Source of the DNA: Sinosporangium siamense
GTDB lineage: Bacteria; Actinomycetota; Actinomycetes; Streptosporangiales; Streptosporangiaceae
Direction of reading: 5' to 3'
NCBI RefSeq assembly: GCF_016863435.1
Contig: NZ_BOOW01000032.1
Location: 62,001 to 126,000, forward strand
Length of the DNA stretch: 64,000 nt
The translations under genes and the position numbers were made by a program. The stretch's first letter is position 1. Each line of letters starts with the position of its first letter. The notes under the pieces are model-generated. The model was not told the DNA's origin and ran no database searches. It was given only the letters and a program-made list of their open reading frames with translations. Shown here one piece after another: positions 15,209 through 22,490 of the stretch.

Positions 15209-16675
15209 CTAGGGCGATGATGTACGGGCGGCGGCTCGGGCGACATTTCGTGGCATGCGGCCGAAGATGAGGCCGTGGAAGGGGGAAATGCCCCACCAAT
15301 ACAGGTGGCCGAGCAGTCCACGGGGATGGAAGATCGCCCGCTGCCCGTAGACCGTCTGGTCACCGTCCTTGTGCACGGTGAGCTCCAGCCAGGCCAGGCC
15401 GGGCAGCCGCATTTCCGCCCTTAGCCGTAGAAGCCTGCCGGGCTCCAACTCCTCCACCCGCCAGAAGTCGACGGCGTCACCGATCCGCAACCGCGTCGGA
15501 TCACGCCGTCCCCGGCGCAGTCCGACACCGCCCATCATTCGATCGAGAAAGCCGCGAAGCCGCCAGGCGACCGGTAGGGAATACCACCCGTTGTCGCCGC
15601 CTACCCCTTCGATCACCTTCCACAGCGCCTCGGGGGAGGCGGGCACGACCCGGCTGCGGCGGTCGATGTAGAGGCTGCCGCCGGCCCAGTCGGGGTCGGT
15701 GGGCAAGGGGTCGCTCGGGGCTCCAGGTAGGGCGGCCGAACTCCACCGGGTGGCGACATCGGCCTCCTTGATGCGCTTGAGTGCCAGTTCCACCGAACGC
15801 CGGAACCCGATGAGGCCCTCCGGTGGCTCCGGGATGTAGCGGGTGATGTCGTGTTCGCGGCAGATGGTCTCGGTGCTGAGTGACTCCACCAATGGCCGGG
15901 CGACGTTCGCCGGCACCGGGGACACCAGACCCACCCACAGGCTCGACAACCAGGGCGTAAGAAACGGCACCGGGATGATGACCCGTTTTGGCAACTCCGC
16001 CACCGCCGCGTACCCATGCATCATGTCGCCATAAGTCAGCACATCGGGCCCGCCGATGTCGAAGGTGCGGTTCACTTCGTACGGCAGTGCCGTACACATC
16101 ACCAAGTAGCGCAACACGTCGCGCACCGCGATCGGCTGCGTCCGCGTGTGCACCCACCGCGGCGTGGTCATCACCGGCAAACGCTCCGTGAGGTTGCGCA
16201 ACATCTCAAACGACGCCGAACCAGAGCCGATGATCACCCCCGCCCGCAACACCGCCGTCGGCACCCCCGACTCCAGCAGGATCTCCCCGACCTCCGCCCG
16301 CGACTGCAAATGCCGCGAAAGCCGCCCACTCGGGGTGAGCCCACCGAGATAGACGATCCGCCGAACCCCCGCATCCCGGGCGGCCTCCGCGAACACCGAC
16401 GCCGCCCGGCGATCCCGCCGAGCAAAGTCCGGCCCCGAAGCCATGGCGTGCACGAGGTAGTACGCCACATCGATGCCCTCAAGCGCCTGCCGCGTCGCCG
16501 CCGGATCAAGCGCGTCGGCCTGCGCCACCTCCACCCGCGACACCCACGGCTGCCCCCGCAACCGCCCCGCCGTCCGCGTCATGCACCGCACCTGGTGCCC
16601 GGCCCCCAGCAACTCGGGCACCAGCCGCCCACCGATATATCCCGTCGCCCCCGTGACCAGGCATCGGACTGTCAT
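15209..16675 (-). CDS. NAD(P)-binding SDR-like protein with DUF2867 domain
   Basis: About 488 residues. The N-terminal Rossmann domain starts VRCLVTGATGYIGGRLVPELLGAGHQVRCMTR (GxxGxxG) and is of the atypical NmrA-like or complex-I NDUFA9-like type. Around residues 330-488 the DUF2867 domain follows: SLYIDRRSRVVPASPEALWKVIEGVGGDNGWYSLPVAWRLRGFLDRMMGGVGLRRGRRDP and WWGISPFHGLIFGRMPRNVA. This two-domain layout is standard in actinobacteria, but the reaction is unknown. I start at the ATG at 16675 (MTVRCLVTG); the frame is open to 16768 without similarity. It is convergent with the aldo/keto reductase, ten bases apart. Confidence 0.9.
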   Translation of the reverse strand: MTVRCLVTGATGYIGGRLVPELLGAGHQVRCMTRTAGRLRGQPWVSRVEVAQADALDPAATRQALEGIDVAYYLVHAMASGPDFARRDRRAASVFAEAARDAGVRRIVYLGGLTPSGRLSRHLQSRAEVGEILLESGVPTAVLRAGVIIGSGSASFEMLRNLTERLPVMTTPRWVHTRTQPIAVRDVLRYLVMCTALPYEVNRTFDIGGPDVLTYGDMMHGYAAVAELPKRVIIPVPFLTPWLSSLWVGLVSPVPANVARPLVESLSTETICREHDITRYIPEPPEGLIGFRRSVELALKRIKEADVATRWSSAALPGAPSDPLPTDPDWAGGSLYIDRRSRVVPASPEALWKVIEGVGGDNGWYSLPVAWRLRGFLDRMMGGVGLRRGRRDPTRLRIGDAVDFWRVEELEPGRLLRLRAEMRLPGLAWLELTVHKDGDQTVYGQRAIFHPRGLLGHLYWWGISPFHGLIFGRMPRNVARAAARTSSP

Positions 16676-16686
16676 ACCGCCATTGT

Positions 16687-16700
16687 GGTACGGCACAGCC
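16687..16700 (+). repeat. Dispersed motif GGTACGGCACAGCC
   Basis: An exact copy of the motif at 1843-1856 and 4572-4585, located in the promoter gap between two divergent genes, 12 bases from the SDR start. Confidence 0.5.
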
Positions 16701-16847
16701 ACGATAACCGGCACCGCGAGCCACGTGTCGGCCGCAAGTGGGCGGCGGCCAAAAGCGGCCTTCGCCACCTGTGCGGACGGACGTAGCCGAAGGCCGAGAC
16801 GATTGGTGAAGCTCGTAGGCGAGCCGTCAACGACGAGGAGCCGTCAC

Positions 16848-17690
16848 GTGCAGGTCTACATTTCCATCGACATGGAGGGTGTGGCGGGCATCGCCACCTT
16901 CGACCAGGTCGCGCGCGGTGGGCACGGCTATCGCGCGGCGATGAAACTGATGACCGGCGAAGCCAATGCGGCCATCGCCGGAGCATTCGACGCCGGAGCG
17001 GACAGCGTCGTCGTCAACGACAGCCACGGCACGATGGACAACCTCCTGCACGAGGAGCTCGACCCACGAGCCAGGGTGGTTTTCGGTTCCCCCAAACTCG
17101 ACTGCATGGCCGAAGGCATCAGCGAAGACCACGACGTCGCCCTGTTCCTCGGCTACCACGCCGCCGCCGGCGGACCCGGCGTGCTGGCCCACACCTACTC
17201 CTCCCACTTCACCCAGATCCGCCTCAACGGCCGGCCGGTCTCCGAAGCCGAGGTCAACGCTCTCCAAGCAGCCGCGGTCGGCGTGCCGGTGGGCTTGGTG
17301 ACGGGAGACGACATCATCTGCGCCGCCGTACGCGAACGCCTCCCCAAGGTGCACACGGTCGAGGTCAAAACCGCCCATGGCGTCTACGCCGCCGACAGCC
17401 TGTCCCCCACCGTCGCCCGCGAACGCATCCGCACCGCCGCCGCCGAAGCCGTCGCCTCCGCCGGCTCACTCCTCCCGGTGGACCTTCCCGACGAACTCCA
17501 CCTGGAAATCGACATGCCCAACGCCGCCGCCGCAGAACTGGGCGGCCTGATCCCCACCGTCACCCACACCACCGACCGCACCTTGACCGGCCACTTCTCC
17601 ACCCCCCGCGAACTATTGGGCGTCATCGTCGTAGCCGCAGAACTAGCCGCCGGCACAACCCGAACCCGCGCCAACCTAATCAGCCGCTGA
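16848..17690 (+). CDS. M55-family D-aminopeptidase (DppA-like)
   Basis: About 280 residues. The family start is VQVYISIDMEGVAGI, with the metal-binding D-x-E. The typical DSVVVNDSHGTMDNLL (second metal site), FLGYHAAAG and SSHFTQIRLNGRPVSEAEVN segments follow. Members are self-compartmentalising zinc peptidases that cleave D-amino-acid-containing dipeptides. In actinomycetes they may recycle peptidoglycan fragments. GTG 16848 has GAGGAG seven bases upstream. No dipeptide-transport operon surrounds it. The enzyme is predicted to be cytoplasmic, as no signal peptide is present. Confidence 0.93.
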   Translation: MQVYISIDMEGVAGIATFDQVARGGHGYRAAMKLMTGEANAAIAGAFDAGADSVVVNDSHGTMDNLLHEELDPRARVVFGSPKLDCMAEGISEDHDVALFLGYHAAAGGPGVLAHTYSSHFTQIRLNGRPVSEAEVNALQAAAVGVPVGLVTGDDIICAAVRERLPKVHTVEVKTAHGVYAADSLSPTVARERIRTAAAEAVASAGSLLPVDLPDELHLEIDMPNAAAAELGGLIPTVTHTTDRTLTGHFSTPRELLGVIVVAAELAAGTTRTRANLISR

Positions 17691-17695
17691 CGACC

Positions 17696-19249
17696 TCACG
17701 GTCTCGGGTCAACGGCACGAAGAATGTTGAGCAGGCCACTGACGGCCTGCTCCTCCTTTCCCAGAGGGTCGGGAGCGAAGTGCATTAGAGCATTTCGGAT
17801 GACACGCACTTCGTCCAACAGCTCAAGGAAGAGTTGGTGGTCGATGTTCCACCCCAGCTTGGCCCACCGGTGCGGCTCCCTCAAGAGAAATCGATAGGCG
17901 CCGAAGCTGAGGTCCTTGGCTTGATGCACATCGTCGCGCTGGCGGCCCGGCGGCATGGCTGCTCTGAGTTCTTCCACGGTGAACACTTCGTCGGCGACCC
18001 GCCGGAGCCTGTTCTCCGCTTCCTCGATGAGGACGAAAGGACGCGCCAGCGCACCCGATCGGCTGCTGAGGTCGGCGGCGGTCACAATTCCGGTCACCCG
18101 CGCTCGATCGGCATCGCGCACGAAAATGAAACCGGCACTGTAGATCACCTCGATCAGGTCAAGGAGCAGTGCGTCGTGGTCGACCACCATGGCGGACTGG
18201 ATCGCGTCCTTAAGGGCAGGGGCGGTCGAGGCGATGTGGGCCTTGCCGATCGACTCCCAGCTCACTGCGCCGTGAAAGGTGCCATTCTCATCGATCACGG
18301 CCACTTGAGAGAACTGCCGGCGCAGCATGAGCGTTTTCACATAGGTGAGATCGGCCGTCATCGGCACTGAGACCAGTGGCGCAGGTAGATTCCCCAAACG
18401 CAGCGACATGTCGCCGACCTCGGATAGGTCTTGCGTCCTCGCCGGACCTTCAGCCTCTCCGGCAGCGGAACCGGGCTCGCTGCCCAGGGGGATCAGAGCG
18501 ATTTCATCACTCACAGATCCTTCGGTGAATGGAGGTCTGGTCGTCAGGCCCTTGTCCGCCAAGGCCGTCTTGATCGTCGCGATGACGGGACTGGTGCGTC
18601 GTCGCTCGCCCCAGTGTTCAAGCAGGTTCAGAATGGTCAACCGACGCGGGCTGCCGGGATCCCGGGAAGCAGCGTCTTCTAGGAGTTCATCAGAGCCTGT
18701 GACCTCTTCTTGCCCATCGAAGCCAGGGTCGGTGCCGTTGTTGGCGAGATGGTTGATGCGACGGGCGGCGTCGTTTCGGCTGAGTCCGCAGACGGTGAGG
18801 AGAGAGCCAAGGCTGGCGCGTAAGTCGGGCCTGATCGCTTCGACGGAGACATCTGTGGCGATCCAGTCGACCTTTCGCACCTGCTGAAAGTCCTTGGGTT
18901 CGTGTCCACGATATTCGTATGCACCGGCGATCTTCCCGATGGCGATGCGCCCTGGCTGAGACCGCAGTGGCATCACAACCAGGTCCCCCTCGCGCATGGT
19001 CGTGGCGAAGCGCCAGAGTTGTCCGGTCCAATTACTGACCACATTGCGGGACGTGGCAGGGAATGCGAGGTGAATGGCCTCCGAGAGTTGTTGCCGCGTC
19101 TGGTATGCGGTGAGATTTCCGAGTTCGTGCCAGCCGACGAAGACGAGTCCTTCCCGGAGGGCTCTCGCTTCGCGTTCTCCTTGCTGGCCGCCGCGTACCA
19201 TCCACGCCAGAGGGCCGTTACCTGGTCTGATGTCGCTGCCCACACCCAT
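17696..19249 (-). CDS. PUA/EVE-like (Mrr N-terminal type) - CBS pair - HEPN protein
   Basis: 517 residues with three parts. Residues 10-130 (LAWMVRGGQQGEREARALREGLVFVGWHELGNLTAYQTRQQL...REGDLVVMPLRSQPGRIAIGKIAGAYEYR) match the PUA/EVE-like domain found at the N-terminus of Mrr-type restriction proteins. Residues about 290-410 form a CBS pair (PLVSVPMTADLTYVKTLMLRRQFSQVAVIDENGTFHGAVSWESIG and a second copy). The C-terminal helical region ends with RNALMH (R485-H490), the Rx4H signature of HEPN ribonucleases. Established knowledge: EVE domains read modified bases, CBS pairs bind adenosyl nucleotides, and active HEPN domains cleave RNA. Assigning an antiphage role is inference. It stands alone, six bases from the M55 gene on the other strand. 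Confidence 0.75.
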   Translation of the reverse strand: MGVGSDIRPGNGPLAWMVRGGQQGEREARALREGLVFVGWHELGNLTAYQTRQQLSEAIHLAFPATSRNVVSNWTGQLWRFATTMREGDLVVMPLRSQPGRIAIGKIAGAYEYRGHEPKDFQQVRKVDWIATDVSVEAIRPDLRASLGSLLTVCGLSRNDAARRINHLANNGTDPGFDGQEEVTGSDELLEDAASRDPGSPRRLTILNLLEHWGERRRTSPVIATIKTALADKGLTTRPPFTEGSVSDEIALIPLGSEPGSAAGEAEGPARTQDLSEVGDMSLRLGNLPAPLVSVPMTADLTYVKTLMLRRQFSQVAVIDENGTFHGAVSWESIGKAHIASTAPALKDAIQSAMVVDHDALLLDLIEVIYSAGFIFVRDADRARVTGIVTAADLSSRSGALARPFVLIEEAENRLRRVADEVFTVEELRAAMPPGRQRDDVHQAKDLSFGAYRFLLREPHRWAKLGWNIDHQLFLELLDEVRVIRNALMHFAPDPLGKEEQAVSGLLNILRAVDPRP

Positions 19250-19302
19250 CCCTTCAGCCTTGTGAGGCGAGTATGCCGTTTAGCAGGGGAAAGCGCTTGG
19301 CT

Positions 19303-19320
19303 ATCCACCGATCGGTGGAT
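19303..19320. promoter_or_regulatory. 18-bp perfect palindrome upstream of hydrolase
   Basis: ATCCACCGATCGGTGGAT lies between the divergent PUA-CBS-HEPN gene (start at 19249) and the Tat-exported hydrolase (start at 19388). It is a good operator candidate for either gene. Confidence 0.5.
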
Positions 19321-19387
19321 GGGGGTCGACCGCATGGCTTGCCAGGTGGGGGAATCGGGGGCCGGCGTTCGTGGTCATGCTGTTGTT

Positions 19388-20323
19388 ATGGCGAAAACGA
19401 GGCGAGAGATGTTGCACATGGCGTCCGCTGCGGGGGCGGGGGCGCTGACCATGGCGGCGGGGGTTGGGGCGCCGAAGAAGAAGCGGAAGGAGGTGACCAC
19501 GTTTGTCTTTGTGAGTGGAGCTCATGGGGCGGCGGGGGTGGATCCGGAACTGGCCATGCGGGGGCACCGTACCGTCGGGGTCGGGTTGCAGGGGCATGAC
19601 GCGACCGGGCAGTTCCACATCTCCTATCAGGCGCCTCAGGATCTGAAGACGTTCGCCACACTGCCGTCGCCGATGGCGGGGCTCACGCTGGACGACTACG
19701 TCGAGGCCACGGTGAAGGTCGTACGGAGGGTCGCGAACTATGGGCCGGTGATCCTGGTCGGGGGCAGTATGGGGGGTGCGACGATCACCAAGGCGGCGGA
19801 CGAGGTGCCCAAGCTCATCGACCGGCTCGTCTACAGTTCGGCGTTCATCTGCTCAAAGATGCGGACGATCGTCGACTATCTGTCGACGCCGGAAGCCAGC
19901 ACCAGCCTGCTGTTCGGCCTGGCCAAGGGAGCGGTGGGGGATCCCGCTCAGATCAAGGCGTCGCGGACCAACTGGCGGTCGAACAATCCGGAGTTTCTGC
20001 GCGCGGCCAAGCAGGCGTTGATGGCGGACGCGAGCGACGGTGAGTTTCTGGCGACGTTGAACACGATGTCGCCCGACGAGGCACTATCGGTCCCGGTGAC
20101 CGATGCCCGGGGCCGGGTCGAGGCGTGGGGGCGGGTGCCGCGCACCTACATCAGGCACTCGCGCGACCTGTCGATCCCTCTGCCGCTCCAGGACCGGATG
20201 ATCAGGGAGGCGGACGAACTCACGCCGAAGAACAAGTTCGACGTGAAGACGGTGGACGCGACGCACGCCCCTACGGCGAAGGCCTACGAGAAGATCACCG
20301 ACATCCTGCACAAGCTCGCGTGA
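19388..20323 (+). CDS. Tat-exported alpha/beta hydrolase (salicylate-esterase-like)
   Basis: 311 residues. The N-terminus (MAKTRREMLHMASAAGAGALTMAAGVGA) is a twin-arginine signal, RR followed by an Ala-rich hydrophobic stretch, so the protein is probably exported folded. The mature part has strand TFVFVSGAHG, the nucleophile elbow VILVGGSMGGATI (GxSxG) and a likely catalytic His in VDATHAPTAKAYEKI. The organisation resembles the EstC/methyl-salicylate-esterase branch of alpha/beta hydrolases. The frame is open 160 codons upstream, but that part is the antisense of the preceding gene. ATG 19388 gives the Tat signal exactly. The substrate is unknown. Confidence 0.87.
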   Translation: MAKTRREMLHMASAAGAGALTMAAGVGAPKKKRKEVTTFVFVSGAHGAAGVDPELAMRGHRTVGVGLQGHDATGQFHISYQAPQDLKTFATLPSPMAGLTLDDYVEATVKVVRRVANYGPVILVGGSMGGATITKAADEVPKLIDRLVYSSAFICSKMRTIVDYLSTPEASTSLLFGLAKGAVGDPAQIKASRTNWRSNNPEFLRAAKQALMADASDGEFLATLNTMSPDEALSVPVTDARGRVEAWGRVPRTYIRHSRDLSIPLPLQDRMIREADELTPKNKFDVKTVDATHAPTAKAYEKITDILHKLA

Positions 20324-20334
20324 CACGCCAGGCC

Positions 20335-20348
20335 GGCTCTGCCGTACA
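20335..20348 (-). repeat. Dispersed motif, near-copy beside parS
   Basis: GGCTCTGCCGTACA is the reverse complement of TGTACGGCAGAGCC, a variant of the dispersed motif. It lies three bases from the parS-like site. Confidence 0.4.
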
Positions 20349-20351
20349 CGA

Positions 20352-20367
20352 TGTTTCACGTGAAACA
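20352..20367. other. parS: parS chromosome-partitioning site (ParB binding)
   Basis: TGTTTCACGTGAAACA is a perfect 16-bp palindrome identical to the canonical bacterial parS consensus (TGTTNCACGTGAAACA). It lies in a gap just after a gene's stop codon. In actinobacteria, ParB loads at several such sites clustered around oriC to organise and segregate chromosomes. No parA or parB gene is in this window, which is normal for secondary parS sites. Confidence 0.88.
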
Positions 20368-20402
20368 ACGCGCAGGTAGCAAAAAGCTCTAGAAATAGGG
20401 CT

Positions 20403-20651
20403 TTCCATCCCCCAATGCACTACCAGGTCAGCACACTCGCTGACGAACAGCGGCAGCGGCATGTCGCCATGCTGGCCCTCCTTGCGGTGCTTGAGCGGGC
20501 CAAGGTGGTGCTGTTGCGTCACCTGGCGGCGGGTGATTCGCAGTGGGCGACCACTGAGCGTCACTCCGCTCTCGGAGACGGCAAGAGGTTCGCCGACCCG
20601 CAGTCGGCACCCGGCCATCAGCCAGGTCGCCAGTGCAAAGTCGTCGGGCAT
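20403..20651 (-). pseudogene. Tyrosine recombinase (phage-type integrase) fragment
   Basis: The leftward frame reads FALATWLMAGCRLRVGEPLAVSESGVTLSGRPLRITRRQV and then GPLKHRKEGQHGDMPLP. This is the core of a tyrosine-recombinase catalytic domain: the G-x-R-x-x-E box with its catalytic Arg, a beta hairpin, and LK-x-RK...PLP with the catalytic Lys region. The N-terminal core-binding domain and the C-terminal HxxR...Y are absent. The frame drifts into unrelated sequence, including the parS palindrome. This is the relic of an integrated element, with no other phage or plasmid genes nearby. Confidence 0.65.
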
Positions 20652-20899
20652 GGCCCTTGTCAGGGTGGCTATCTGGGGCCACGCCGGTATGTGTAAGTCC
20701 CTGTTCTAACCACTGCCGAATGCCGCGCACCCCTTGACCGCGCTCCGCCACCTGGACGCGGACACCCTGCCGCCACAGGCGGCATTCCCAACTGGAAGAC
20801 GGAGAACGGCTGATTCCGCCAGTGCTCGTTTACGTCCGCTATTCACGTGGAGAGCATTGACGTGTCCGCAGCGCACTGCCGCTTCTCCAGGAGGCCTGT

Positions 20900-21610
20900 A
20901 TGCCGTCGGCTCCGATTCCGCAGGGAACGTCCCTTTGGCCGTCGGGGACATTTTTAGCGCGGCTTCCGCTATCCACGAGGAACTTCCTGCTCACGCTCGG
21001 CAGCACCCGGAACTATCCCCCTGATCACTGCCTGATCCAGCAGGGCGACACCGGGAACTTTGTCTACGTCATCCTGCATGGTCTCGTCAAGGTGACCGCG
21101 TGTACCGAGAACGGCAGGGAAACCCTGCTCGCCGTACGGGTCAGAGGGGATGTCATAGGCGACCTGTCGGCACTGGACGGATCACCCCATTCGGCCACCG
21201 TCACCACCTGCAGACAAGTCGTCGCCCGGCCCATCAGAGGAGAACTCTTCATCGACTACCTCCGCCGGCACCCCTTCGCCGCCCTGGCCCACAGCGCCCT
21301 GAACGGCGACCGCCTGCGCTGGGCCAATCAGCGCAGGCTGGAGTTCGCCGGATACGACAGCGATGTGTGCATGGCCCGGCTGCTGCTGGCCGTCATCGAC
21401 CGCCACGGGCGCCCCGACCCGGAAGGCACATACCTTGGCATTCCACTGACCCAGGTCGAACTCGGCAGCCTGATCGGAGCCAAGGAGAGCACCGTGCAGA
21501 AGATTCTGCGGGACCTCTCAGCGAGGGGGCTGATACGCAGGAGCCACCGCCGCGTCGTGGTCGTCGACCCGCTGGGCCTGGCCTCCTACGCTGACCTGCC
21601 AGGAAACTAG
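20900..21610 (+). CDS. Crp/Fnr-family transcriptional regulator
   Basis: 236 residues. A cyclic-nucleotide-binding beta barrel comes first (FLLTLGSTRNYPPDHCLIQQGDTGNFVYVILHGLVKVTA...LLAVRVRGDVIGDLSALDGSPHSATVTTC). A long dimer helix and a Crp helix-turn-helix (GIPLTQVELGSLIGAKESTVQKILRDLSARGLIRR) follow. The phosphate-binding cassette shows GDVIGDLSALDGSPHSATV, close to the cAMP-binding G-E-x-G...R-x-A pattern but without the Arg, so the ligand is uncertain. AGGAGG lies five bases before the ATG. It heads a same-strand run with a nucleotide-cyclase-like protein, which makes a matching second messenger conceivable. Confidence 0.92.
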   Translation: MPSAPIPQGTSLWPSGTFLARLPLSTRNFLLTLGSTRNYPPDHCLIQQGDTGNFVYVILHGLVKVTACTENGRETLLAVRVRGDVIGDLSALDGSPHSATVTTCRQVVARPIRGELFIDYLRRHPFAALAHSALNGDRLRWANQRRLEFAGYDSDVCMARLLLAVIDRHGRPDPEGTYLGIPLTQVELGSLIGAKESTVQKILRDLSARGLIRRSHRRVVVVDPLGLASYADLPGN

Positions 21611-21626
21611 CTGGAAAGCCTTAATA

Positions 21627-22490
21627 ATGCGGGTTCCCGGCGGCGGTTTCTCCGCAGAATCAGTGCTGTCTTATTCATCGGGACAGACAGCGGAGAAAAC
21701 CTTGCTCGACGAACGGGAACACCGCCTGATGATCAACTCCGACATCGAGAAATACGGGAGCCGCCGCGACGCGGATCACGTACGGCTCCAGGAGATGCTC
21801 ATGAGGGCGCTCGACATGGCAGCCCTGACCGCCGGCCTCACAACGCTGGAGTGGAAACGGCAGCCCCAAGGAGACGGCGAATTCACAGTTTTGCCGCCGA
21901 ACACCAGCGCCACAGCCGTCCTCGGTGACTTCCTCACGGCACTGACCAGGGGAATCGACGTGTTCAACCAGGGGCCGCTGCGCATGCGGCTGCGCCTCGC
22001 CGTGAACTGCGGCCCCATCCACGTCGTCGGCGCCGCCGGTTCCCCGGGCAGGCACGCCACGGCCTCGGGACGACTGCTCGACTCCGACGCCCTGCGTACG
22101 GCCATGCGCGCCTGCCCGCGAGCCAACCTCGGCGTGATTGTCTCCGACAGGATCTACGACGACTTCATCGGGCAAGGCTACGGAGGCCCCTCTCCCGAGG
22201 ACTTCCGCCACGTGCACGTGAGGAACAAGACCTTCGAGGGGCAGGCCTACGTCCTGCTCCCTGGACACAACGTGCACCGTCTGCCGGAACTCGACGAGTA
22301 CAGCGTCAAATCCACAGCCCCCGACGGCGATACCGAAGGATTCAATGACACGCGCGGCGGCGGCATCACCGTCCACGGTGACTACTACAAGGGCAACACC
22401 AACAAAGTCAGCGGCAATGGCGTGGTGCAGACGGTGGGTGGAGACGCCTACTTCGGCACGCCTCCCTGGAACGGCGGACACCCCCGATGA
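21627..22490 (+). CDS. Class III nucleotide-cyclase-like protein
   Basis: Up to 287 residues. The core begins RLMINSDIEKYGSRRDADHVRLQEML, and QPQGDGEFTVLPP follows. These match the two metal-binding Asp positions of class III adenylate/guanylate cyclases (D-I-E and G-D-G). Later, RLRLAVNCGPIHVVGAAGSPGRHATASGRLLDSDALRTAM parallels the G...VN-x-AAR transition-state region; the Asn is Thr here while the Arg is kept, so activity is doubtful. The C-terminus (ITVHGDYYKGNTNKVSGNGVV...) is a Gly/Asn-rich strand motif seen in actinobacterial conflict-type proteins. Starts are possible at ATG 21627 or TTG 21702 (GGAG upstream). It overlaps the next gene by ATGA. Confidence 0.72.
   Translation: MRVPGGGFSAESVLSYSSGQTAEKTLLDEREHRLMINSDIEKYGSRRDADHVRLQEMLMRALDMAALTAGLTTLEWKRQPQGDGEFTVLPPNTSATAVLGDFLTALTRGIDVFNQGPLRMRLRLAVNCGPIHVVGAAGSPGRHATASGRLLDSDALRTAMRACPRANLGVIVSDRIYDDFIGQGYGGPSPEDFRHVHVRNKTFEGQAYVLLPGHNVHRLPELDEYSVKSTAPDGDTEGFNDTRGGGITVHGDYYKGNTNKVSGNGVVQTVGGDAYFGTPPWNGGHPR

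Noticed and set aside
18902-19387. An N-terminal extension of the Tat hydrolase (open frame from 18902)
   Set aside because: This part is antisense to the PUA-CBS-HEPN gene. Starting at 19388 gives a perfect twin-arginine signal, which an internal position would destroy.
20403-20651. A prophage or integrative plasmid around the integrase fragment
   Set aside because: Only part of one catalytic domain remains. No excisionase, replication, capsid or transfer genes and no tRNA att site are visible within 10 kb.
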